A stretch of 8,367 nt of DNA from Opitutia bacterium (lineage in GTDB: Bacteria; Verrucomicrobiota; Verrucomicrobiia; Opitutales; JANYDI01), in NCBI GenBank assembly GCA_025363695.1, contig JANYDI010000039.1, forward strand, positions 1-8,367, in the 5' to 3' direction. The notes beneath the pieces are model-generated. The model saw only the letters and a list, made by a program, of their open reading frames with translations. It was not told where the DNA came from and made no database searches. Each line of letters begins with the position of its first letter. Position 1 is the stretch's first letter. The position numbers and the translations under genes were made by a program. Shown here piece by piece: positions 1 through 6,642 of this stretch.

Positions 1-53
1 CCTGTCAATTCTCCGGCTGTCCGCGCCGATATTCCAGCAACAAAAAATTCCAT
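1..53 (-). CDS. 5' end of an unidentified minus-strand gene (partial)
   Basis: Reading leftward from the ATG at 53-51 gives an open frame with no stop up to the window edge, starting MEFFVAGISARTAGELT. The GIS-x-RTA pattern a few residues after the start resembles the N-terminus of glutamyl-tRNA reductase (HemA), where G-x-x-H-[KR]-T-A follows the first strand, but the usual histidine is an alanine here, so this is only a hint. The frame stays open upstream to an in-frame TAG near 127, so a GTG at about 103 is an alternative start. No clear Shine-Dalgarno precedes the ATG. The gene would be divergent from the debranching enzyme gene. Only 17 codons are visible. Confidence 0.35.
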   Translation of the reverse strand, partial: MEFFVAGISARTAGELT

Positions 54-109
54 CAACTTCAACTGCTTGCTTTCCGCTAATTTACAATGCTTTACGTACA
101 CTTGACTGT

Positions 110-130
110 CCTAACATGCTTCATGTTAGG
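110..130. repeat. Small perfect hairpin in the divergent intergenic region
   Basis: Nine-base perfect arms (CCTAACATG at 110-118, CATGTTAGG at 122-130) enclose a three-base CTT loop. No T-run follows, so it is not a classical terminator. It lies between the start of the minus-strand gene and composite repeat A, and could be an operator or another small repeat module. Apart from this hairpin and repeat A, I see nothing recognisable in 54-320; no convincing -35/-10 pair stands out for either divergent gene. Confidence 0.5.
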
Positions 131-186
131 TGTCAGCCCCTTAAACTTAATTGTTCACACGCCCTAAGTTCATAAAACCCACCACT

Positions 187-310
187 ATCGCTTCGCGATC
201 ATGGATGGGCCTTAAGATCCCTCCCCGATGGGCGATTTTTATAAAATGCTCTGCATTTTTAAAAATCGCCTATCGGAAGGGGGGTCCTAGGGGGCGCTTG
301 CGCCCCCTAG
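187..310 (-). repeat. Composite hairpin repeat, copy A (minus orientation)
   Basis: Three hairpins in a row. A small one at 187-199 (arms ATCGC/GCGAT, loop TTC). A long AT-rich one at 225-276 whose arms (225-249 and 253-276) pair almost perfectly around TCT, with one extra base in the left arm. A GC palindrome at 287-310 with 11-base arms CTAGGGGGCGC around TT. Read on the minus strand the order is GC palindrome, linker, AT hairpin, GGGGAGGGA, small hairpin, matching copies B-D. Unlike the others it does not follow a gene's stop codon; it ends 10 bases before the start of the debranching enzyme gene. The loops of its GC palindrome and small hairpin are flipped relative to copy D, as if these modules had inverted independently. 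Confidence 0.8.
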
Positions 311-320
311 CCCTTTCCCT

Positions 321-2690
321 ATGGACCTCCCCCATGCCCTATGGCTTACACCGTCTCGAGGCTTGCTGACGCTTGCGCAAGACTGGAAGCTGCGGCGCTT
401 GCCGCAGGTGCACAGCAGCTTGGGCCACAAGATTCCCTTGCTGCGGGCCCCTGGCTTTGTGTTTGCGCAACAATCGGGCTATTGCTGCCCGCAGGAGGGC
501 TCGCTGCGCTTTTATGCTCACGTAGGCAGTATTCCTGTGCCGTGGAAGGAAGTATACCTAGGCTGCGGCGCCAATGGCTGGGGAGCAACGCGCTGGCCCT
601 TGCAGCCGTGTGAACACGAAGGCTATTATGCGCTTGATGTTGACGTTAAACTGTTGTCGTTAACGGAATCCTTTAACTTTAAATTTTTTACCGACAGCGA
701 CTACTGGTTGCCGCTTGCCGCCAACGCACCCAATCGGGCCTTGGATAACAATAAAAACAGCAATTACGCGTTTTTACCGGCACTTACGGGGCGGCATATT
801 TTTTATTTTAGGCCTCCCAAGGGTGTTAACCCTTGGCATCTGGAATTGGTCTGGAAGGATGCCTCTTTAAAGATACATCCTGGGCCAGCCTTGCTCAATA
901 TCCATACGCAACGGCCCTTAGGCGTCACCGTAACGGCCGATAGCAGCACCTTTGCGCTGTTTGCGCCTCGGGCCACACAGGTGCTCTTGGGGCTACGGGC
1001 TGCTGAACATCAGGCTTGGCGCTTTATTGCCCTTGAGCCCCAAAGCGATGGCACGTGGACGCATACGGAGCCTGGTTACCTCATGGGGTACCATTACGGA
1101 TACCGCGTGGAGGGAAGCTCCAAGATGCTTTGCGGGCATTGGGACCCAAATAAGCTCCTGCTGGACCCTTACGCCAAGGCCTGCGTGCACCCTTCTGGAC
1201 CCGGACTCATTGTGGACCCACAGCGCTTAAGGGCTTATCCTAAGGATGCCTTTGAGGTCCCTGAGCCTCAGGATGTTGTGCTGATCGAGGCTCATGTTCG
1301 GGACTTTTTGGCGCTCACCCAGGGTCAAAGTGCCTTGGGCCTGGAGGCCTTGGGTAACGCGATAGGCTCAGGATACCTTAAGTCCTTGGGTGTCAATGCC
1401 TTAGAGCTACAACCGCTGCAGGAGTTTGATGCTCCCACGCCCAGTACTTACCACTGGGGCTACATGCCGACGAACCTATTTAGCCCCGCCAGTAGCCTGT
1501 CTGAGGACCCGCAAAGCGGCAGCGGCATAGCGGCCATGAAGGCCCTCGTTGCCGCCTGTCACAAAGCTGGATTGGCCGTCATTTTGGACGTCGTTTGCAA
1601 TCATGTGGGTGAGCCCAATCCGCTTTTGTATATCGATAAATATCTGTACTTGCGCGTTGACGACCAAGACCAGCTGGAAAACATGAGCGGCTGCGGCAAT
1701 GACCTGCGTTGTGAGGCCCCTATGGTAACGCGCCTGCTGATCGACAGCCTGCTGCACTGGGTCCAGGTTTATGGCATCGATGGTTTTCGCTTTGATTTAG
1801 CCGACCTGATTCCCCTCCCCGTTTTGGAAAAAATCCAACACGCCCTCAAAGCCGCAAAGCCAAACCTTTTGCTCTACGCCGAACCTTGGAGCTTTAAAGG
1901 CCATTGCGCTTTGGCCCTCAAGTATTCCGACTACGCCTGCTGGAATGACGGGTTTCGAGACTTTTTACTCAAGTACCTCAACGGCTATGGCAATGCCGAA
2001 GGCCTGGCCTATTTTTTTGCTGGATCGATAGATCACCTCAGCAATAAACCTTGGCAAAGCCTGAATTATACGCAATCCCATGACGATCGCACGTGGATAG
2101 ACCGCCTGACTGAAAACCCCCATTACAATGGCCAAGTCCCCACCCAACACGACCGCCAACGCACGCACCTAATGTTTGCGTTGCTACTGTGCTCGCTAGG
2201 CACGCCGATGCTAGCCAGTGGTCAGGATTTTTTTCACTCCAAACAAGGCCTTGCCAACACCTACCAACGCGGCGACCTCAATGCCCTGGACCCACAGCGC
2301 CTCCTCACGCATAGGGCCACCCATGAATACGTATGCGCCTGGATAGCCCTGCGACGCAGCCCCTTAGGGGCCCTATTGCGCCTCAAAGAACGCCCGGCTC
2401 CCGGCTACCTGCGTTCCTTTGTCGCCCCCGGCAGCTCCAGTGTTGCCCTGCTGATCAACGCCAACAATAGTCACCCAGGGCAGCCAGGGGCAAGCCCCCA
2501 GCTGCTCTTTGCCATCAATCCGCACCTGCACAACGTGAGCATCAGCCTGCCAAGCCTCCCCAATCTGGTCCAAATCGCGGACTCCCAACGCGTACAGGAT
2601 CCCCTCCCCTGGCCGCTGCTGCCCATCAGCCCAGACGGCGTCCTTACGCTCCCGCCTCTGTCCTGCGGGCTGTGGAAGGCAGAGGGATAG
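321..2690 (+). CDS. GH13 pullulanase/isoamylase-type glycogen debranching enzyme
   Basis: A 789-residue alpha-amylase-superfamily enzyme expected to hydrolyse alpha-1,6 branch points of glycogen or starch-like glucans. Residues about 60-165 look like an extra beta-sandwich sugar-binding domain; about 200-290 is a CBM48/E-set module; the GH13 barrel follows. Visible GH13 motifs are YHWGYMP (377-383, cf. YNWGY in type I pullulanases), DVVCNH (423-428), GFRFD with nucleophile D492, YAEPW with acid/base E521, and SHDD with H587 and D588. All three catalytic carboxylates are present; region IV has serine where NHD is usual. No signal peptide is evident, which favours intracellular glycogen turnover. 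ATG 321 is the only in-frame ATG near the 5' end (in-frame TAG at 288-290), but it has no Shine-Dalgarno and directly follows repeat A, so the true start is uncertain. The TAG stop forms the first bases of repeat B. Confidence 0.9.
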   Translation: MDLPHALWLTPSRGLLTLAQDWKLRRLPQVHSSLGHKIPLLRAPGFVFAQQSGYCCPQEGSLRFYAHVGSIPVPWKEVYLGCGANGWGATRWPLQPCEHEGYYALDVDVKLLSLTESFNFKFFTDSDYWLPLAANAPNRALDNNKNSNYAFLPALTGRHIFYFRPPKGVNPWHLELVWKDASLKIHPGPALLNIHTQRPLGVTVTADSSTFALFAPRATQVLLGLRAAEHQAWRFIALEPQSDGTWTHTEPGYLMGYHYGYRVEGSSKMLCGHWDPNKLLLDPYAKACVHPSGPGLIVDPQRLRAYPKDAFEVPEPQDVVLIEAHVRDFLALTQGQSALGLEALGNAIGSGYLKSLGVNALELQPLQEFDAPTPSTYHWGYMPTNLFSPASSLSEDPQSGSGIAAMKALVAACHKAGLAVILDVVCNHVGEPNPLLYIDKYLYLRVDDQDQLENMSGCGNDLRCEAPMVTRLLIDSLLHWVQVYGIDGFRFDLADLIPLPVLEKIQHALKAAKPNLLLYAEPWSFKGHCALALKYSDYACWNDGFRDFLLKYLNGYGNAEGLAYFFAGSIDHLSNKPWQSLNYTQSHDDRTWIDRLTENPHYNGQVPTQHDRQRTHLMFALLLCSLGTPMLASGQDFFHSKQGLANTYQRGDLNALDPQRLLTHRATHEYVCAWIALRRSPLGALLRLKERPAPGYLRSFVAPGSSSVALLINANNSHPGQPGASPQLLFAINPHLHNVSISLPSLPNLVQIADSQRVQDPLPWPLLPISPDGVLTLPPLSCGLWKAEG

Positions 2691-2787
2691 GGGGCGCTTG
2701 CGCCCCCTAGGACCCCCTTTCCGATGGGCAATTTTACAAAATGCTGGCGCATTTTTGTAAAATTGCCCATCGGGGAGGGACTAAGGC
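2688..2787 (+). repeat. Composite hairpin repeat, copy B, at the debranching enzyme stop codon
   Basis: A GC palindrome (arms TAGGGGGCGC at 2688-2697 and 2700-2709, loop TT) starts with the stop codon of the upstream gene. The linker GGACCCCCTTT leads into a long AT-rich hairpin (arms 2721-2744 and 2749-2773, loop TGGC), followed by GGGAGGGA and CTAAGGC. The right arm has one extra A. The small third hairpin is reduced to AAGGCCTT at 2796-2803. It may act as a 3'-end or terminator-like structure for the upstream mRNA, but no U-run follows the stem. It is in inverted orientation to copy A on the other side of the gene. Confidence 0.85.
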
Positions 2788-2807
2788 ACCTCCATTAAGG
2801 CCTTTAT

Positions 2808-2918
2808 CCTTTCTTAGCGTGTTTCACTAAGAAAGGTTCAGGCGTTATCCTTTCTTAACGAACTTGACTAAGAAAGGTTAAGAGTCTAACCTTTCTTAGT
2901 GAGGAGGACTAAGAAAGG
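2808..2918 (+). promoter_or_regulatory. Triple palindrome upstream of fic, 41-bp period
   Basis: Three 29-bp units begin at 2808, 2849 and 2890, exactly 41 bp apart. Each has a 10-base arm CCTTTCTTAG (last base A in unit 2), a 9-base spacer, and the arm CTAAGAAAGG. Spacers and 12-base inter-unit segments are not conserved; the arms are. Half-sites lie 19 bp apart and units about four helical turns apart, as expected for dimers on one face of DNA. The last arm ends at 2918, directly before the fic ATG. A possible -35 (TTGACT, 2864-2869) overlaps unit 2, with only a weak -10 (TAACCT, 2887-2892). Likely an operator array, possibly bound by the Fic winged helix; the third unit could also act as an RNA hairpin. 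Confidence 0.75.
2901..2907 (+). promoter_or_regulatory. Strong Shine-Dalgarno of fic inside a palindrome loop
   Basis: GAGGAGG lies 11 bases before the fic ATG and supports that start. It falls within the 9-base spacer of the third palindrome (2900-2908), flanked by perfect 10-bp arms. If the RNA folds, the ribosome-binding site sits in an apical loop with the start codon abutting the stem. It is the only clear Shine-Dalgarno among the gene starts in the window. Confidence 0.65.
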
Positions 2919-4079
2919 ATGAAAACAAGCTCAAGAGCTGGCGATTACGTAGTAAAGAAGGGCCCCCAGGAGGCCTTCAGGGTCTTTATTCCGGCGAAAC
3001 TACCGCCTCAACCACCTATCGACCTAGAACGGGTCTACCCGCTTTTAGAAAAGGCAAGTTTGGCGCTTGCTCAGCTAAAGGAAATAACGCAGTGGATTCC
3101 CAATCCCTCCTTGTTTGTGTATATGTATGTGCGCAAGGAGGCTTTGCTTTCAAGCCAAATAGAGGGGACCCAGGGTTCCCTTTCAGAACTCCTTTTATTT
3201 GAGCAGGATCAAAAACCAAGCGTGTCTACGGAGGATATCGAGGAGGTGTCTCATTACGTCAAGGCGATGCAACATGGCTTGCAACGGCTTAGGGCTGGCT
3301 TTCCTTTGTCGATGCGGCTTTTTAAGGAAATGCATGCTATCTTGCTGAGTGGGGGTCGTGGAAAGGCGCAATTACCGGGAGAAATTAGGCGATCACAAAA
3401 CTGGATTGGAGGCACACGGCCAGGAAATGCGTTTTTTGTGCCGCCTTCGGTGGACCTACTGCCTGATTGCCTCTCGGATTTTGAAAGTTTTTTGAACAAC
3501 AGCAACTCACCCGTACTTATCAAGGCAGGCTTGGCTCATGTTCAGTTTGAAAGCATTCATCCGTTTTTAGATGGCAATGGTCGCCTCGGAAGATTGATCA
3601 TTATACTTTTGCTATGCGACAGCCATATGCTCGAAGAACCCGTTCTTTATTTGAGCTTATATTTGAAGCAAAACCGAAGCACCTACTATGCTCTGTTGCA
3701 AGAGGTAAGGGATCAGGGCGCTTGGGAAACTTGGCTTGAATTTTTCCTGGAAGGCATTTACGTTTCTAGCCAACAAGCCATAAAAACAGCTCAAGCCATC
3801 AACGCTCTGTTTGTCTCAGATCTCGAAAAAATAGCCGGCCTAGGCCGTGCACGGAAAACATGCGAAAAGCTATTGAATTTCCTGAAGCATCTACCGCAGG
3901 TTTCTGTTCCGACCTTAGCCCAATCCCTGGGCATCACCCAACCCAGTGCTCGAAATGCCGTAAAGGCCTTAATGCAGCTGGGGATCCTGGTTGAGGTCAG
4001 TGGTAAAAGACGTGATAAGGTTTACGTATACCGAAATTATTTGACGATGCTTGAGGAAGGGAACGAAGCGTTGGAGTAG
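2919..4079 (+). CDS. fic: Class II Fic-domain protein (probable AMP transferase) with C-terminal winged helix
   Basis: 386 residues. Fic enzymes typically transfer AMP from ATP to hydroxyl side chains of target proteins. The catalytic motif HPFLDGNGRLGR spans 214-225 with H214 as the general base. An N-terminal inhibitory helix motif, S78-S-Q-I-E82-G83, fits (S/T)xxxE(G/N) of class II Fic proteins, in which the glutamate blocks ATP gamma-phosphate placement until relieved. The flap NWIGGTRPGNAFFVPP precedes the core, as in Fic_N/Fic proteins such as Shewanella SoFic of similar length. Residues about 315-375 form a winged-helix DNA-binding domain (LAQSLGITQPSARNAVKAL). The strong ribosome-binding site and abutting palindromes support the start. 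By eye its codon use is less GC-rich than the debranching gene, so acquisition by transfer is possible. No adjacent small antitoxin gene is seen, consistent with the built-in inhibitory helix. Its target is unknown. Confidence 0.93.
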   Translation: MKTSSRAGDYVVKKGPQEAFRVFIPAKLPPQPPIDLERVYPLLEKASLALAQLKEITQWIPNPSLFVYMYVRKEALLSSQIEGTQGSLSELLLFEQDQKPSVSTEDIEEVSHYVKAMQHGLQRLRAGFPLSMRLFKEMHAILLSGGRGKAQLPGEIRRSQNWIGGTRPGNAFFVPPSVDLLPDCLSDFESFLNNSNSPVLIKAGLAHVQFESIHPFLDGNGRLGRLIIILLLCDSHMLEEPVLYLSLYLKQNRSTYYALLQEVRDQGAWETWLEFFLEGIYVSSQQAIKTAQAINALFVSDLEKIAGLGRARKTCEKLLNFLKHLPQVSVPTLAQSLGITQPSARNAVKALMQLGILVEVSGKRRDKVYVYRNYLTMLEEGNEALE

Positions 4080-4113
4080 GAGACCTGAACGTTTATATCC
4101 AACCCCCCCCTCC

Positions 4114-4243
4114 CGATAGGCCTCAACCCGGGTTTGTGGAGGCCCTTGTATCGCCTCACCGGGTAGCGAATTGCTGAAAATGCGCAGCATTTTCACAATT
4201 CGCTACCCGATAGGGGATCCAAGGGGAGCAAGCTCCCCTTGGA
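4114..4243 (-). repeat. Composite hairpin repeat, copy C, between convergent fic and pyrophosphatase genes
   Basis: Read on the minus strand it starts 5 bases after the pyrophosphatase stop. The GC palindrome is at 4218-4243 with perfect 12-base arms TCCAAGGGGAGC/GCTCCCCTTGGA around AA. The AT-rich hairpin has arms 4160-4183 and 4187-4209, with one extra base in the left arm. A third structure at 4114-4153 has CGATA/TATCG outer arms, GGCCTC/GAGGCC inner arms and the palindrome AACCCGGGTT. Sequence differs from A, B and D in both stems, yet order, loop size and pairing are kept. It could form a bidirectional 3'-end structure for the two convergent genes. A run of eight C at 4103-4110 lies just outside. 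Confidence 0.8.
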
Positions 4244-4248
4244 CCTTT

Positions 4249-5910
4249 TCAAGGCTCCAAGAGACTCGTCAAATACGGCACCAGTTGCTTCTTGCGGCTC
4301 ACGACGCCCGGGAAGTCAAAGACGTGATCGCGCAAGATGGGGTGTGAAATGGACTCGACAATGCTGTCATCTCCGGCAACGAGCAAAACCGAGTTTTGGG
4401 TATTGATGTCAGTAACCAAGAGGGCTCCAAAGGAAAGGCCCTCCTTGCGGACTATCGTTTCGAGGGCTTTTTGGAGCGAGGCGTACTCGTTCCAGAAGTT
4501 CGACAAGCTGAGCTCTTCAATCTGGGACACCATAAAACGATAATGCCCTTCGGTATAAATTTTGCAATCGTTGCGAATGGCTTCCTCGCTGGAACCACTC
4601 AGAATAATAGAGCCGGCTGAAAAAATGAGCTGGGAAAGGTCTGCTGGGGCAATCCCGGCAAGGGGGGAAAGCCAGCTGAGCAGCTGGGCATCGAGGTCCG
4701 TCGTCGTAGGGCTGTGCAGATTGAGCGTATCCGAAACCAAACCTCCCATGAGCAAACCAGCAATCCGTGGCGTGGGCACCAGGTTGTGTTGGCGATATAA
4801 ATCAGCAATAATCGTACAGGTAGAACCCACGGGGCGGTTGAGGAATAGTACCGGTTGCTGCGTGTGCTCGTTGCCCAAGCGATGGTGGTCGATGATTTCC
4901 AAAATTTCAGCATCTTGAGCCCCCAAAACCGCCTGGCTCATTTCGTTGTGGTCTACCAAAACAATGCGGCGTTTGACGGCATGCAGGAGGTTCGTCTTGG
5001 TGCACAAGCCCAGGAGCTTACCGTCTTCGTCCACAACGGGATGTGTCGTAATGCCTTGAGTGCCCATTTTTTGGCGGATCTGGGCCAGCTTTTCCTGGGG
5101 TCCAAAGGTCTCAAACGTTTTCTGAAAGACCTGTGAAACCCTAACGGCCGAACGGATACGCCAGGCTGTGGCTGCAGAACCATAGGGGCTGATAATGACG
5201 CTCACCTTGTTTTGTTTAGCCAACTCGAGCACTTCGGAGTCCAGGCTTAAGTTACTGACCACCACAATGAGGCGTACGCCCATTTCAATCGCAGATAGAT
5301 GAATATCACTGCGATCACCGACGATGATGATGTTCTGGTTGAGCGGCTGACGCTGCTCGACGGAAATCTTGCCAAAGGTCTCAAGTGACATGGCCGCCAC
5401 GCGGATATAGAGGTCCTCAACCCGTTCAGGCTCATGGAGATGCAGGCTCTGGGCGTCCAAGGCACGGACAATGTCGTTCACGCTGCTGGATACTTCGCGC
5501 AATAACCCAGCGTGGCTGGGCTTGGGGATAAAAAACTGCCCCAAGTCAAAGACGGAAATAAGCCCCAGGGTGTTATTTTTAGCATCCACTACGGGCAAAG
5601 CGCGGATGTCATAGTCGTCAATAAACTCCAGCGCCTCAGCGCAGGTAGCCTCTGGGGCCACGGTAATCACTTTGTTGCGCGGGACCATGATGTCCTTGAT
5701 GCGTGGCGTAATATCACCGATGAACACTGGAAGAGAGGATGAAAATCGCCCCAAAATGGCGTCAATACGTTCATTGCTATTCCCGCAACGGGCTGCCACA
5801 TAGCCCTCCTGACCTGTGCGTTTTTTGAAGTCCTCATAAGCCAGGGCCGAGCAAATCGAGTCTGCATCCGGGTTGCGATGACCAAAAATATAGATAGGGT
5901 CCGTAGTCAT
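4249..5910 (-). CDS. ppaC: Family II manganese-dependent inorganic pyrophosphatase with CBS-DRTGG-CBS regulatory insert
   Basis: A 553-residue cytoplasmic enzyme hydrolysing pyrophosphate to phosphate, driving biosynthetic reactions. The DHH core has GHRNPDADS (10-18), VDHNE (D320-E323) and DHH (341-343), residues that bind the metal centre. The C-terminal DHHA2 signature SRKKQ is at 538-542 and binds substrate. Between core motifs lie CBS1 (about 70-130), a DRTGG domain (about 150-250) and CBS2 (about 258-310). In characterised CBS-pyrophosphatases, AMP and ADP inhibit and ATP activates; enzymes with DRTGG also respond to diadenosine polyphosphates. Length is full for this subfamily. The start is supported by the motif at residues 10-18; no Shine-Dalgarno is seen. 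It begins 4 nt after the prepilin gene stop, suggesting co-transcription, and ends at copy C. Confidence 0.95.
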   Translation of the reverse strand: MTTDPIYIFGHRNPDADSICSALAYEDFKKRTGQEGYVAARCGNSNERIDAILGRFSSSLPVFIGDITPRIKDIMVPRNKVITVAPEATCAEALEFIDDYDIRALPVVDAKNNTLGLISVFDLGQFFIPKPSHAGLLREVSSSVNDIVRALDAQSLHLHEPERVEDLYIRVAAMSLETFGKISVEQRQPLNQNIIIVGDRSDIHLSAIEMGVRLIVVVSNLSLDSEVLELAKQNKVSVIISPYGSAATAWRIRSAVRVSQVFQKTFETFGPQEKLAQIRQKMGTQGITTHPVVDEDGKLLGLCTKTNLLHAVKRRIVLVDHNEMSQAVLGAQDAEILEIIDHHRLGNEHTQQPVLFLNRPVGSTCTIIADLYRQHNLVPTPRIAGLLMGGLVSDTLNLHSPTTTDLDAQLLSWLSPLAGIAPADLSQLIFSAGSIILSGSSEEAIRNDCKIYTEGHYRFMVSQIEELSLSNFWNEYASLQKALETIVRKEGLSFGALLVTDINTQNSVLLVAGDDSIVESISHPILRDHVFDFPGVVSRKKQLVPYLTSLLEP

Positions 5911-5914
5911 AAAT

Positions 5915-6556
5915 TCATAAAGCAGTAAGGGCGTCGAGCACGGTTTTTATATCTCTAACAAAATTTTTTCCATCATACAGATAAACATCGTCATCCTTCT
6001 GGCATTCAACCACATCGCCATTCCAAAGGCAGATAAACTTGGGTTTGTTTTTATTAGCGTCAGCAAAGGCAGCATCTCCCTCAAGGCCTGCCGTCCAAAT
6101 AAAGGGCGTATAGGGATGGCTGTCGAGCGTAACATTTTTGTTTACCTTAAATTCTGACTCGGCACCATTCCATGTGTCCGTAAGCACTGACTTGGGCACA
6201 GAAGTTCCCTTTAAACGCCAAACACTGGCATCATGCGCCCCCAAGCCCGTTTCCGTAGCCAGTTTCTTGGCAAAGGCCTTCAAGTTAGTTACTCGGATAG
6301 CCGCATGATCGTCCGCAAGGTAGCTGCGATAGGTCTGGCAAATTTTACGCATGTTGTTTTGTATCTGAAGTTTTTCAGCTTTTTTTATGCCATTATGCGC
6401 CACCGGTACCATAATCGACATGAGGACCCCTATGACCCCCATCACAAAGACCAGCTCCACCAAGGAAAAGGCTGCCGCTGCCCGCGCGCTGCTCTTGCCA
6501 TAAACCATGAGGCGATGAGGCGCCTTTCCCAGGGTTTTAATATTCGAAACGTACAT
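5915..6556 (-). CDS. Prepilin-type N-terminal cleavage/methylation protein (pseudopilin-like)
   Basis: 213 residues with a type IV prepilin/type II secretion pseudopilin N-terminus. A basic leader is followed by AAAA|FSLVELVFVMGVIGVLMSIMVPV, cleavage expected between A29 and F30, with the conserved E34 at mature position 5 and a single hydrophobic helix. Position -1 is alanine instead of the almost invariant glycine, so processing may be inefficient or the local peptidase may be tolerant. M17 (ATG at 6508-6506) would give a more usual 13-residue leader and may be the real start; neither start has a Shine-Dalgarno. The remainder (about 60-213) is a globular periplasmic or extracellular domain not recognised at family level. 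It is the first gene of a probable two-gene operon with the pyrophosphatase and is divergent from glyA (86 bp apart). No other pilus or secretion genes are in view. Confidence 0.85.
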   Translation of the reverse strand: MYVSNIKTLGKAPHRLMVYGKSSARAAAAFSLVELVFVMGVIGVLMSIMVPVAHNGIKKAEKLQIQNNMRKICQTYRSYLADDHAAIRVTNLKAFAKKLATETGLGAHDASVWRLKGTSVPKSVLTDTWNGAESEFKVNKNVTLDSHPYTPFIWTAGLEGDAAFADANKNKPKFICLWNGDVVECQKDDDVYLYDGKNFVRDIKTVLDALTAL

Positions 6557-6642
6557 GTGTTTTTTTGAGCTTGCATTTTGGGGTAGCTGCTCTCATCCTT
6601 GCGGAAAAGAGAACCTTTTGTCGACAGTTTTCTTAATAATTT

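Noticed and set aside
151..369. 72-residue open frame on the plus strand
   Set aside because: It is a translation of repeat copy A; a similar peptide arises from copy D on the other strand (7850-8038). Both are products of the repeat, not genes.
2688..2710. Rho-independent terminator after the debranching enzyme gene
   Set aside because: The stem is strong, but no U-run follows it in this copy or in copies C and D, so it is listed as a repeat with possible 3'-end function instead.
2808..2918. Regularly spaced 29-bp repeats resembling a small CRISPR array
   Set aside because: The intervening segments are only 12 bp, the units are palindromes with variable centres, and no cas genes are present.
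4103..4110. Run of eight C as a phase-variation tract
   Set aside because: It lies between two convergent genes, outside any reading frame or likely promoter.
6618..6642. Promoter for glyA (AATAAT at 6635-6640)
   Set aside because: It is too close to the ATG to serve as a -10 for that start, and no -35 is found at the right distance.
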